Of a stretch of DNA of 64,000 nt, positions 47,537 through 56,686 are shown piece after piece. The notes beneath the pieces were generated by a model. It was given only the letters and a program-made list of their open reading frames with translations, was not told the origin of the DNA and ran no database searches. This DNA comes from Methylobacterium durans. Lineage in GTDB: Bacteria; Pseudomonadota; Alphaproteobacteria; Rhizobiales; Beijerinckiaceae. The translations under genes and the position numbers were made by a program. The stretch spans positions 5,193,501 through 5,257,500 of the forward strand of contig NZ_CP029550.1 in the NCBI RefSeq assembly GCF_003173715.1, given 5' to 3'. Each line of letters opens with the position of its first letter. Within the stretch, counting starts at the first letter, position 1.

Positions 47537-48934
47537 ATGAATCTCGTGATCTGCCTCGCGGCGCTCGTCTTCCTGATGGCCATCGCCTACCGGGGCTTCA
47601 GCGTCATCCTGTTCGCCCCCGTGGCGGCGATGGGCGCCGTGCTCGTCACCGATCCGGCCGCGGTGCCGCCGATCTTCAGCGGCCTCTTCATGGAGAAGAT
47701 GGTCGGCTTCCTGAAGCTGTACTTCCCCGTCTTCCTGCTCGGCGCCGTGTTCGGCAAGCTCGTGGAGATCTCGGGCTTCGCCCGCTCCATCGTCGGCGCG
47801 GTGACGGGGGTGCTCGGCAAGGGCCGCTCGATCATCGCGATCGTCCTCGTGGGCGCGATCCTCACCTACGGCGGCGTCTCGCTGTTCGTGGCGGTCTTCG
47901 CCGTCTACCCCTTCGCCGCCGAGCTCTTCCGCCAGAGCCGCATCCCGAAGCGCCTGATCCCCGGCACCATCGCGCTCGGCGCCTTCACCTTCACGATGGA
48001 CACGCTGCCCGGCACGCCGCAGATCCAGAACATCATCCCGGCCGCCTTCTTCAAGACGGATGCCTACGCCGCGCCCTGGCTCGGGGTGATCGGCGCGGTC
48101 TTCATCTTCGTGCTCGGCGTCGCCTACCTCGAATGGCGCCGCCGCCGGGCGGCCGCCGCGGGCGAGGGCTACGGGGAGGGCCACGCCAACGAGCCGGAGG
48201 CGCGGGACGACACCGCCCCGGTCCATCCGGCGATCGCTCTCCTGCCGCTCCTCATCGTCGGGATCGGCAACCGCCTGCTGCTCACCGCGATCAACGCGTT
48301 CTACGGCGCGGAGGCCAAGGTCGCCCTCACGCCCGAGATGGCGGCCAACCCCGTCATCGTGCCGGTGAAGACGGTGGCGGCGATCTGGGCGGTCGAGGGC
48401 GCGCTGATCCTCGGCATCCTGGCGACCGTCATCCTCGGCTTCCGCAACGTCCGCGCCCGCTTCTCGGACGGGACCAAGGCCGCGGTGGCGGGCTCGCTTC
48501 TGGCCGGCATGAACACCGCGACCGAGTACGGCTTCGGCGCCGTCATCGCGGCGCTGCCGGGCTTCAAGGCGATCTCGGACGCGCTGTCGGCGATCCCGAA
48601 CCCGCTGGTCAACGAGGCGGTCACCGTCACGGTGCTGGCCGGCGTCACGGGCTCGGCCTCGGGCGGCCTCTCGATCGCCCTCGGCGCCCTCGCCGACCGC
48701 TTCGTGCAGGGGGCTCAAGCCGCGGGGATCCCGCTTGAGGTGCTGCACCGGGTCGCCTCGATGGCGAGCGGCGGAATGGACACGCTGCCCCACAACGGCG
48801 CCGTGATCACGCTGCTCGCCGTCACGGGCCTCACCCACCGGCAATCCTACGGCGACATCTTCGCGATCACCCTGATCAAGACCGCGGCCGTGTTCGTCGT
48901 GATCGCGGTCTACTACGCCACGGGGATCGTTTGA
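47537..48934 (+). CDS. GntP-family permease
   Basis: 465 residues, about 12-14 membrane helices. The motifs FTFTMDTLPGTPQIQNIIP and ASGGMDTLPHNGAVITLL are characteristic of GntP-type (gluconate/H+ symporter family) carriers, and GLSIALGALADRF is in the C-terminal half. The repeat DTLPxxPxxxN motif appears in each half, showing the internal duplication. It probably imports a hydroxylated or short organic acid; the substrate cannot be named. The P450 gene follows 69 bp later on the same strand, so they may share a transcript. Confidence 0.87.
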   Translation: MNLVICLAALVFLMAIAYRGFSVILFAPVAAMGAVLVTDPAAVPPIFSGLFMEKMVGFLKLYFPVFLLGAVFGKLVEISGFARSIVGAVTGVLGKGRSIIAIVLVGAILTYGGVSLFVAVFAVYPFAAELFRQSRIPKRLIPGTIALGAFTFTMDTLPGTPQIQNIIPAAFFKTDAYAAPWLGVIGAVFIFVLGVAYLEWRRRRAAAAGEGYGEGHANEPEARDDTAPVHPAIALLPLLIVGIGNRLLLTAINAFYGAEAKVALTPEMAANPVIVPVKTVAAIWAVEGALILGILATVILGFRNVRARFSDGTKAAVAGSLLAGMNTATEYGFGAVIAALPGFKAISDALSAIPNPLVNEAVTVTVLAGVTGSASGGLSIALGALADRFVQGAQAAGIPLEVLHRVASMASGGMDTLPHNGAVITLLAVTGLTHRQSYGDIFAITLIKTAAVFVVIAVYYATGIV

Positions 48935-49003
48935 GGCGGCTGGCCGGTTGACGCCCGGCTCCCCGCTCTCCGGGCCGATATCCAGGCAGATTCCAGGACA
49001 GGC

Positions 49004-50245
49004 ATGGCCGACCCGACGCTCCTCGACCAGGTGAAGGACCCCGCGAACCGGGCCGACCCGTACCCGCTCTTCGCGCGGCTGCGCGAATGCCCGGTCTCGC
49101 GCCAGCACGACGGCACCTACGTCGCCGCGACCCACGGGGCCGTCGCGAGCCTTCTGGGCGATCCGCGCATCAGCTCCGAGACCCTGCCGCCCGCCGACCG
49201 GCCGCTCACCGGCAACCCCTTCACCGACTGGCTGGTGAAGCCGATCCGCGACCGGGTGACGGACGCGCACCGGCCCTTCATCTTCCGCGACCCGCCAGAC
49301 CACGACCGCCTGCGCGGCTGCGTCATGCACCAGTTCAGCACGGAGCGCGTGCAGCGGATGCGCGCCCGCTCGGACAGGCTCGTGGCGGATCTCCTGGAGA
49401 AGACGTGCGGAGAGCGCGAGATCGACATCGTGGACGACCTCGCCTACCCGCTCCCCGTCACCGTGATCTGCGAATTGTTCGGCGTGCCGACCGAGGACGA
49501 GCCGAAATTCCACGGCTGGGCGACGCAGCTCGCCACCGCGCTCGAGCCCGACAGCCTGGAGGACGACGAGATCCGGGCGAAGAACAGCCGCTGCTTCGAC
49601 GACATCTCCGCCTACATGGGCGACCTGATCAAGGAGAAGCGCCGGCACCCTCAGGACGACATGCTGTCCGGCCTCGCCAACGAGGAGGCGCCGGGGGCGG
49701 GCCGGATGAACGATTACGACCTCATCGCCACCTCGATCCTGATGCTGGTGGCGGGCCACGAGACCACGGTCAACCTCATCACCAACGGCACGCTGGCCCT
49801 CCTGCGCCACCCCGAGGCGCTGGCCCGCCTCAAGGCCGAGCCCGCCTGGGCGCCCCGCGTCGTCGAGGAGATGCTGCGCTACGACCCGCCCGTGCAGTTC
49901 CGGACCCGGACGGCGCTGGCCGACATCGACGTCGCCGGCCTCACGATCCCCGAGGGCGCGGACGTGGTGCTGCTGCTCGCCTCCGGCAACCGGGACGAGA
50001 CGGTGTTTCCCGATCCCGATCGCTTCGACCCGGACCGCACCGGCACCCGCCATCTCGGCTTCGGCGGCAGCCTGCATTACTGCGTCGGCGCCCCGCTCGC
50101 CCGCTTCGAGACGGCGGCGGCGCTGACCGCGCTGAGCCGGCGCCTGCAGAACCCCCGCCTCGTCGAGGACCCGCCGCCCTACCGGCCGGGCGCGGCTCTG
50201 CGCGGGCCCGAGCACCTGCGGATCGCGATCGACGGGCTCGCCTGA
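49004..50245 (+). CDS. cytochrome P450
   Basis: 413 residues, soluble bacterial class I type. The I-helix oxygen-activation motif is AGHETT (250-255), the ExxR is in VEEMLRYDPP (about 289-296), and the haem loop is FGGSLHYCVGAPLAR with Cys360. No membrane anchor and no fused reductase, so it needs a ferredoxin and ferredoxin reductase; a suitable pair is encoded at 38870-40428. The substrate is unknown. The upstream GntP-type permease might supply it. Confidence 0.95.
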   Translation: MADPTLLDQVKDPANRADPYPLFARLRECPVSRQHDGTYVAATHGAVASLLGDPRISSETLPPADRPLTGNPFTDWLVKPIRDRVTDAHRPFIFRDPPDHDRLRGCVMHQFSTERVQRMRARSDRLVADLLEKTCGEREIDIVDDLAYPLPVTVICELFGVPTEDEPKFHGWATQLATALEPDSLEDDEIRAKNSRCFDDISAYMGDLIKEKRRHPQDDMLSGLANEEAPGAGRMNDYDLIATSILMLVAGHETTVNLITNGTLALLRHPEALARLKAEPAWAPRVVEEMLRYDPPVQFRTRTALADIDVAGLTIPEGADVVLLLASGNRDETVFPDPDRFDPDRTGTRHLGFGGSLHYCVGAPLARFETAAALTALSRRLQNPRLVEDPPPYRPGAALRGPEHLRIAIDGLA

Positions 50246-50256
50246 AGGAGGGAGTC

Positions 50257-50280
50257 ACCTCTCCCGTTCGGGAGAGGGAG
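50257..50280. repeat. solitary end palindrome (G) of the repeat
   Basis: ACCTCTCCCGTTCGGGAGAG only, about 10 bp after the P450 stop and upstream of the convergent RND gene end. It could act as a bidirectional terminator hairpin here. Confidence 0.6.
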
Positions 50281-50302
50281 CGCGGCGCGCATCCCGTCCC
50301 GC

Positions 50303-53300
50303 CTACTCCGCCGGGATGCGGTGCGGCTCCGGCGCGTGGGCGGGCTCGGCGCGCGCGCCGGCCTCCGCCTCGACCGCCTTCCGCTTGAACAGCCGCATCA
50401 CCACCACGAAGAAGACCGGCACGAAGAACACCGCGAGCACGGTGGCCGAGATCATGCCGCCCATCACGCCGGTGCCGATCGCCTGCTGGCTCTTCGAGGC
50501 GGCGCCGGTGGCCACCGCCAGCGGGACCACGCCGAAGATGAAGGCCAGCGAGGTCATCACGATCGGCCGGAAGCGGAGCGTCGCGGCCTGGACCGTCGCG
50601 TCGACGAGGCTGGTGCCGGGCTTCCAGAGGTCCTTGGCGAATTCCACGATCAGGATCGCGTTCTTCGCGGACAGACCGATGATCGTGATCAGCCCGATCT
50701 TGAAGTAGACGTCGTTCGGCATGCCGCGCAGGTAGACCGCCGCCACCGCGCCGACGACGCCGAGCGGGATCACGAGCAGCACCGAGAACGGGATCGACCA
50801 GCTCTCGTAGAGCGCCGCGAGGCAGAGGAACACGATCAGCACCGAGAGGGCCAGCAGCAGCGAGGCCTGGCTGCCCGCCTGCTTCTCCTGCAGGGACTGG
50901 CCGGTCCAGGTGAAGCCGAAGCCCTTCGGCAATTGCGTCGCGAGCCGCTCCATCTCGGCGATCGCCTCGCCCGAGGTGTAGCCCGCCGCCGGCTCGCCGG
51001 TGATGCGGACCGACTGATAGCCGTTGAAGCCGATGATCTGCGCCGGCCCGACGCTCCACTTGAGGTCGGCGAAGGAGGACATCGGCACCATCGTGCCCTG
51101 GCTGTTCTTCACTCCGTAATTCAGGAGGTCGGCCGCGTTGAGGCGCTGCAGATCCTCCGACTGCACGATGACGCGCTGCATCTTGCCCCGGTTCGGGAAG
51201 TCGTTGACGTAGACCGAGCCGAGATTGACCTGGATCGTGTTGTTGATGTCGTCGAAGCCGACGCCGAGGGCGGCCGCCTTCTCGCGGTCGATCACGAGCT
51301 CGGCCTGGGGCGCGGGCGGCAGGCCCTCGACGTAGACCTTCTGCAGGACGGGGCTCTTCTTGGCGAGCGAGAGCAGCTGCTCCTGCGCCGCCATCAGGGC
51401 CGAGTAGCCCTTCTGGGCGCGGTCCTGCAGGCGGAACGAGAAGCCGGACGCGTTGCCGAGATTGTCGATCGGCGGCGGCTCCAGCGCCTGGATCACCGCG
51501 TCCTTGTAGCTGCCCAGCGCCTTGTTGGTCCCCTCGACGAGCTTGGCGGCCGAGTTGTCCGCGTCGCGCTCGCCCCAGGGCTTCAGGGTCACGAAGGCCT
51601 GGCTCGTCATCTGGCCCTGGCCGGAGAACGAGAAGCCGTTGACGATCGTCACCGTGGCGACGCCGGGCTGCGCCATCAGGTGCTCCTCGACCTTCTTCAC
51701 GGCAGCGAGCGTCCGGTTGAAGGAGGAGCCCGGCGGCGTCTGGATGTCGACGGTGAAGAAGCCCTGGTCCTCCACCGGCAGGAAGCCCTCGGGCAGGCGC
51801 ACGAAGGCGTAGGCGACGCCCGTGACGAGGGCGAGGTAGACGAGCATCACCCGGCCGGACTTGGCGATGAGGGTCTGGACGCCGCGCCCGTAGCGGGCCG
51901 TCTCCCGGTCCACCACCCGGTTGAACCAGCCGAACACGCCGCCCTTGGCGTGGCCGTGGCCCTTCTCGATCGGCTTCAGGAGCGTCGCGCAGAGTGCCGG
52001 CGTCAGCGAGAGCGCCAGGAAGGCCGAGAAGGCGATCGAGGTGACCATCGCGATCGAGAACTGGCGGTAGATGATGCCGACCGAGCCGGGGAAGAACGCC
52101 ATCGGGATGAACACCGCGATCAGCACCAGGGTGATGCCGATGATGGCGCCCGTGATCTGGCCCATCGCCTTCCGGGTCGCCTCCTTCGGGGGCAGCCCCT
52201 CCTCGTTCATGATGCGCTCGACATTCTCGACGACGACGATCGCGTCGTCGACGAGGATGCCGATGGCGAGCACCATGCCGAACATGGTCAGCACGTTCAC
52301 GGAAAAGCCCGCGAGCAGCATCACCGTGCAGGTGCCCAAGAGCGCGATCGGCACCACGATCGTCGGGATCAGGGTGTAGCGGATGTTCTGCAGGAACAGG
52401 AACATCACGATGAAGACCAGCACCACCGCCTCGATCAGCGTGTGCAGCACCTTCTCGATCGAGGCCTCGACGGCCGGGGTGATGTCGTAGGGGATGTCCC
52501 ATTTCAGGTTGTCGGGGAAGAACTGGGACAGCTCCTCCATCTTGGCGCGGATCGCCTTCGCGGTCTGGAGGGCGTTGCCGTCCGGCGCCAGCGTCACCGA
52601 GATGCCGGCCGCCTCGCCGCCGTTGAGCCGCGTCGTGAACTTGTAATCCTCGCCGCCGAGTTCGATCCGGGCGATGTCGCGAAGCCGCACGGTCGAGCCG
52701 TCGGGGTTGGCGCGCAGCACCACGGCGCCGAACGCCTCGGGCTCGGTCATCTGGCCCTTCACGATGATCGGGAAGTTCATCGCGCTCGTGGACGGGCTCG
52801 GCTGCGCGCCGACCGCGCCGGAGGCGATCTGCACGTTCTGGTTCTGGATCGCCTTCGTCACGTCGGACGGATTCAGCGAGAGGCCGCGCAGCTTGTCGGG
52901 GTCGATCCAGACGCGAAGGCTGCGCTCGGTCGAGTAGAGCGTGGCGCGGCCGACGCCGGGGATGCGGCGGATCTCGTTGATGACGTTGCGGATCAGGAAG
53001 TCGCCGAGGCCGACCTCGTCCATCGAGCCGTCGGTGGAGACGAGCGTGATGATGTTCAGCGTCGCGGCCGAGGCCTCCTCGACCAGGATGCCCTGCTGGC
53101 GCACCTCGGCGGGGAGCCGCGCCTCGACGCGCTTCAGGCGGTTCTGCACCTCGACGCCGGCGTAGCCCGGATCGGTGCCGGGCTCGAAATTCGCCGTGAT
53201 CTCGACGACGCCGAAGGAATCGGAGGCCGATTCGAAGCTCTGGATGTTGGCCGCCCCGTTCAGCTCGTCCTCGATGAGACGCGTCGTGCCGGTGTAGAGA

Positions 53301-53467
53301 TTCTCGACGGACGCGCCCGGATAGGCGGTCGAGAGCGCGATCGAGGGCGGCGCGATGATCGGGTACTGCGCCACCGGCAATTGCGGGATGGTGAGCGCCC
53401 CGCCCAGGCAGATGAACAGGGCGACGACCCAGGCGAAGATCGGCCGGTCGATGAAGAAGCGAGCCAT
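50303..53467 (-). CDS. RND multidrug efflux permease, AcrB/MexB (HAE1) family
   Basis: 1,054 residues from the ATG at 53465-53467 (MARFFIDRPIFAWVVAL, the standard HAE1 start). The proton-relay aspartates are in GILVDDAIVVVENVERI (TM4), and the lysine is in GLSAKNAILIVEFAKDL (TM10). The porter regions and the duplicated membrane halves are complete. It extrudes drugs or lipophilic compounds to the outer membrane through a TolC-type channel. The adaptor gene lies 78 bp upstream on the same strand. No TolC gene and no TetR/AcrR repressor adjoin, which is unusual. Confidence 0.95.
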   Translation of the reverse strand: MARFFIDRPIFAWVVALFICLGGALTIPQLPVAQYPIIAPPSIALSTAYPGASVENLYTGTTRLIEDELNGAANIQSFESASDSFGVVEITANFEPGTDPGYAGVEVQNRLKRVEARLPAEVRQQGILVEEASAATLNIITLVSTDGSMDEVGLGDFLIRNVINEIRRIPGVGRATLYSTERSLRVWIDPDKLRGLSLNPSDVTKAIQNQNVQIASGAVGAQPSPSTSAMNFPIIVKGQMTEPEAFGAVVLRANPDGSTVRLRDIARIELGGEDYKFTTRLNGGEAAGISVTLAPDGNALQTAKAIRAKMEELSQFFPDNLKWDIPYDITPAVEASIEKVLHTLIEAVVLVFIVMFLFLQNIRYTLIPTIVVPIALLGTCTVMLLAGFSVNVLTMFGMVLAIGILVDDAIVVVENVERIMNEEGLPPKEATRKAMGQITGAIIGITLVLIAVFIPMAFFPGSVGIIYRQFSIAMVTSIAFSAFLALSLTPALCATLLKPIEKGHGHAKGGVFGWFNRVVDRETARYGRGVQTLIAKSGRVMLVYLALVTGVAYAFVRLPEGFLPVEDQGFFTVDIQTPPGSSFNRTLAAVKKVEEHLMAQPGVATVTIVNGFSFSGQGQMTSQAFVTLKPWGERDADNSAAKLVEGTNKALGSYKDAVIQALEPPPIDNLGNASGFSFRLQDRAQKGYSALMAAQEQLLSLAKKSPVLQKVYVEGLPPAPQAELVIDREKAAALGVGFDDINNTIQVNLGSVYVNDFPNRGKMQRVIVQSEDLQRLNAADLLNYGVKNSQGTMVPMSSFADLKWSVGPAQIIGFNGYQSVRITGEPAAGYTSGEAIAEMERLATQLPKGFGFTWTGQSLQEKQAGSQASLLLALSVLIVFLCLAALYESWSIPFSVLLVIPLGVVGAVAAVYLRGMPNDVYFKIGLITIIGLSAKNAILIVEFAKDLWKPGTSLVDATVQAATLRFRPIVMTSLAFIFGVVPLAVATGAASKSQQAIGTGVMGGMISATVLAVFFVPVFFVVVMRLFKRKAVEAEAGARAEPAHAPEPHRIPAE

Positions 53468-53545
53468 GCGGGATTCTGGATTCCGGGAGGACACGCCGCC
53501 GCGCGGCTCATGCGGCGCGCGGCGGGATGGTGTCGGAGGGCGCGG

Positions 53546-54805
53546 TCAGCGGACCTGCGAGGCGGGCTGCGCGGGAGCGGCGACGTCCGCCTCGTCGGCG
53601 TCGCGGGGCTTCAGCTCGGCCTGATCGGCGGGCGGGCTGACGTCGACCGGCTTCACCTGCATGCCGGCGGTGATCTTCTGGAAGCCCGCGGTGACGACCC
53701 GCTCGCCGGGCTTGAGCCCGTCGCGGATCAGCCAGTTCTGGCCGACCACGGGGCCGACCTCGACGGGCTGGAGCATCACCTTGTCGTCGACCTTCACCAC
53801 CCAGACCTCGGCCTTGCCGTCGTTGGTGCGCTGGATCGCCTGCTGCGGCACCGCGATCGCGTCCGAGTCGATGCCCTGCTTGATGCGGGCGCGGACGTAC
53901 ATCCCGGGGAAGAGCTCGTCGTGCGGGTTCGGGAACTGCACGCGCAGGGTCACCTGGCCTGTGCTCGGGTCGGCGGTCACGTCCGAGAACAGGAGCCGGC
54001 CGGCCAGCGGGTAGAGCGCGCCGTCGTCCATGATGAGGTGGACGTTGGCCGCGTCGTGCTCCAGCCGCGAGAGTTCGCCGCTGGCGAGGTCCCGGCGCAG
54101 CTTGTTCAGCTCGCCCACCGACTGGGTGATGTCGACGTAGATCGGGTCGAGCTGCTGGATCGTGGCCAGAACCCCCGTGGTGCCTTTCTCGATCAGGGTG
54201 CCCTCGGTCAGCAGCGCCCGGCCGATCCGGCCCGAGATCGGCGCGCGCACGTCCGTCCAGCTGAGGTTGAGCCGCGCCCGGTCGCGGGTCGCCTTGGCGC
54301 CCGCCACCTCGGCCTCGGCCTGCTTGCGCGCGGCGAAGGCGGAATCGTACTGCGCCTGGCTCGCCGTCTGCTTGGTGAGCAGGGTTTCGAGCCGCTCGGC
54401 CTGCTGGATGGTCAGCGTCAGCGCCGCCTCCTGGCGGGCGAGCGCCGCCTCGGCGCTGGCGAGCTCGACCTCGTAGGGCGCCGGGTCGATCTTGTAGAGG
54501 ATGTCGCCCTCCTTGACCTGGCTGCCCTGCTCGAACAGCCGCTTCACCACGAGGCCGGAGACGCGGGAGCGCACCTCGGCGACCCGGACCGGGGCGACGC
54601 GGCCGGGCAGGTCGCGCACGTAGGGGATCGGCTGCGGCGCCACGGTGACGATGCTGACCTCGGGCGGCGGCTGCGGCACGGGCGCAGCGGCCTGCTGCTT
54701 CTGGTTGCAGGCCGAGAGGGCGACCAGCACGGCGCCCGCGAGGAGCGAGGCCGGGTAGGTCGGCAGGCCCCGCACGCGGCGGACGGGTTCATGGCGGGAC
54801 GTCAC
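53546..54805 (-). CDS. RND periplasmic adaptor (membrane fusion) lipoprotein, AcrA family
   Basis: 419 residues from the GTG at 54803-54805. A lipoprotein signal ends in the lipobox LSAC (about residue 35). The lipoyl-like half motifs (RVAPVRVAEVRSRVSGLVVKRLFEQGSQVKEGDILYKID) and (ARLNLSWTDVRAPISGRIGRALL) enclose a coiled-coil hairpin of Ala/Gln/Glu-rich helices (about residues 125-185). The barrel and membrane-proximal domains follow. It links the AcrB-type pump to the outer-membrane channel. Upstream in-frame sequence to 54934 is arginine-rich and not adopted. Confidence 0.94.
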   Translation of the reverse strand: MTSRHEPVRRVRGLPTYPASLLAGAVLVALSACNQKQQAAAPVPQPPPEVSIVTVAPQPIPYVRDLPGRVAPVRVAEVRSRVSGLVVKRLFEQGSQVKEGDILYKIDPAPYEVELASAEAALARQEAALTLTIQQAERLETLLTKQTASQAQYDSAFAARKQAEAEVAGAKATRDRARLNLSWTDVRAPISGRIGRALLTEGTLIEKGTTGVLATIQQLDPIYVDITQSVGELNKLRRDLASGELSRLEHDAANVHLIMDDGALYPLAGRLLFSDVTADPSTGQVTLRVQFPNPHDELFPGMYVRARIKQGIDSDAIAVPQQAIQRTNDGKAEVWVVKVDDKVMLQPVEVGPVVGQNWLIRDGLKPGERVVTAGFQKITAGMQVKPVDVSPPADQAELKPRDADEADVAAPAQPASQVR

Positions 54806-55138
54806 GATCAACTTGCTCCTGAGACACGGTGCATCGTCGCGGCCGCGCGGCGCCTTCGCGCTCTGGCGGCCGTCACGGCTCGAACGGGCCAAGGCCGGAC
54901 CACCCGGCTCGGGTGGGGTTCGGCGGCGTGGCAAGCGCCGGGCCAGCGGGGGGAGGGCGACCCGGTCGAAAGGATGCAGGGATGTGCCGCATCGGGCGCC
55001 GCGGCCGCGCGGAGGCGGTCCGGTTCGCGCCGGGGGCGAGTCTACGCCGGAGATCGAGGCGATCCAACGGCAGGGGCTCGCGCGCCGTCCCGCAGGGTCT
55101 CACGTCCGCGTGAGAGCGGAGGCGGGGCCCGGGACGGG
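54806..55138. other. intergenic region, no gene supported
   Basis: About 330 bp upstream of the RND operon and downstream of a small minus-strand gene. GC-rich throughout. A short inverted pair (GGCCAAGGCCGG region near 54887) is visible. No operator or regulator gene was recognised. Confidence 0.45.
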
Positions 55139-55567
55139 TCAGGCGGATTTCGGAGGCCGCTCGGGCAGCGAGGTCGCGGCCGCGGGCAGGGCCCCGGCCG
55201 TCCGCGGCGGGTAGGATGCGCCCGGCGACAGGCGCTCGACCCCGGCCGCGTCCGGCACGAGCCGGCGATCGTCGCTCGGCGGGTCGTCGAGATCGGCGGA
55301 GGCCACGAAGGCGAGGCCCCGCCGCTCCGATTTCCAGGCGTGGCGCGTGGCCGCGTGGCCCGCCGGGGCGGCGCTGAGCGCGGTCGCGGCGGCCGCGTCG
55401 GCGCGCGGCATCAGGGTGGCGTAGCGCTCGTCGGGCAGACCGGCGAGGACGAGGATCAGCACCGCGAGCAGGCCCGCGAGCAGGCCCATCCGCCCCGACC
55501 GGGCGGAGCCGGTCGCGCGGGTGCGGGCCGTCCTGCGGCGCAGCCTGTCGATCGCGGTTCGAGACAT
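55139..55567 (-). CDS. hypothetical single-pass membrane protein
   Basis: 142 residues from the ATG at 55565-55567. A basic N-terminus (about 27 residues) is followed by one hydrophobic helix, MGLLAGLLAVLILVLAGLP, and an Ala/Pro-rich exported part including WKSERRGLAFVASADLDDPPSDDRRLVPDA. No recognised domain. It is divergent from the L,D-transpeptidase gene. Coding potential is moderate; the product might be a cell-envelope protein. Confidence 0.6.
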   Translation of the reverse strand: MSRTAIDRLRRRTARTRATGSARSGRMGLLAGLLAVLILVLAGLPDERYATLMPRADAAAATALSAAPAGHAATRHAWKSERRGLAFVASADLDDPPSDDRRLVPDAAGVERLSPGASYPPRTAGALPAAATSLPERPPKSA

Positions 55568-55921
55568 CACGGGGCCGACATAGGGGCAGACGAGGCCGCG
55601 CCGCAATCACCTGCGACATCCTGTCAGGCGCGTCCGGGGAACCGGACGGCCCGGGAAAAAACATCCTTTCCTCAAGCCCGACCGAAGCTTAGCCGTGCTC
55701 TTAATCATTCTGATTCGCAACTGAATTTCTAATTCGCGCCCCGAGTCAAGACCAGCGTTGCGCAATTCCCACAGCTTCCTCTTGGTCCGACCAGCCCGTC
55801 TTGACCGGCCCCGCCGCCCCGGCCAAGCCTCGGCCGCAGAGTCGGACTGCGCGCAACCGAACCGAGACGGGCTCGCGCCGGGCCTGCCGCCGCCGACCGC
55901 CGCCGCAGAAGGAAACGACCC
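55568..55921. other. intergenic region between divergent genes
   Basis: About 350 bp. Bases 55660-55745 are AT-rich (TTAATCATTCTGATTCGCAAC) and likely contain the promoter of the L,D-transpeptidase gene. No gene is supported. Confidence 0.5.
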
Positions 55922-56500
55922 ATGACGAGGCGCCGCGCCGCCGCTTTCCTGTTCGCCAGCGCCCTCGCCGCCGGCATCCCCGCGCTCGCGCCCGGCGCCG
56001 CGCAGGCCGGCCCGTTCGACAGCGGGCCGCTCGCCGACTTCATGAACATCTTCCGCACGCAGGCGATCCCCCGCGAGACCGTGGCCTGGTCCGGCCCGGA
56101 GAAGCCCGGCACCGTGGTGGTCTCCACGAGCCAGCGCCGGCTCTACTACGTGCTCGGGCGCGGCGCCGCGATCCGCTACGGCGTCGGCGTCGGCCGCCAG
56201 GGCTTCTCGTGGTCGGGCACCAAGACCGTGACCATGAAGAAGGAATGGCCGGCCTGGCGCCCGCCGGCCCAGATGCTCGCCCGCCGGCCGGACCTGCCGC
56301 GCTACATGGCCGGCGGCCAGGACAACCCGCTCGGCGCCCGCGCGATGTATCTCGGCTCGTCCCTCTACCGCATCCACGGCTCGAACGAGCCCGAGACGAT
56401 GGGTGCCGCCGTCTCCTCCGGCTGCATCCGGATGACGAACAAGGACGTCGTCGATCTCTACGACCGCGTCAGGGTCGGCACCAAGGTGATCGTCCGCTGA
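55922..56500 (+). CDS. L,D-transpeptidase (YkuD domain)
   Basis: 192 residues with ATG after AAGGAAACGACC. A signal peptide ends near GAAQAGPF. The YkuD catalytic motif is IHGSNEP (His152) ... SSGCIRM (Cys168). The N-terminal half has VVVSTSQRRLYYVLGRG, the first strand of the fold. It forms 3-3 cross-links in peptidoglycan or attaches proteins to it, in the periplasm. Short single-domain enzymes of this type are often present in many copies in Hyphomicrobiales. A clear terminator hairpin follows. Confidence 0.93.
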   Translation: MTRRRAAAFLFASALAAGIPALAPGAAQAGPFDSGPLADFMNIFRTQAIPRETVAWSGPEKPGTVVVSTSQRRLYYVLGRGAAIRYGVGVGRQGFSWSGTKTVTMKKEWPAWRPPAQMLARRPDLPRYMAGGQDNPLGARAMYLGSSLYRIHGSNEPETMGAAVSSGCIRMTNKDVVDLYDRVRVGTKVIVR

Positions 56501-56592
56501 AGGCGGCAGCGGCCGCGCAGCGATCTCGGAACGATGAGCGCCGTCGTGATCGATACAAAGCGGGTTCGTGCTGCCGTCTATCCCAAGCAAAA

Positions 56593-56618
56593 GGTCGATC
56601 AGTTCCGGCTGATCGACC
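56593..56618 (+). terminator. rho-independent terminator after the L,D-transpeptidase gene
   Basis: Stem GGTCGATCAG / CTGATCGACC (10 bp, perfect) with a 6-nt loop TTCCGG, preceded by AAGCAAAA and followed by GCTTTCATT. It lies about 90 bp after the stop codon and before the GGDEF-EAL gene. Confidence 0.78.
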
Positions 56619-56686
56619 GCTTTCATTAACGGTTCCATAGCTCTTCCCGCAGGAAGATCCCGGCCGCTCGCGGATCAGCGACCGGG

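Noticed and set aside
50321..55732. 1,803-codon plus-strand open frame opposite the RND pump and adaptor genes
   Set aside because: The minus strand encodes complete AcrB- and AcrA-type proteins; the plus-strand product is low-complexity (R, D, H, G-rich) and is a codon-bias shadow.
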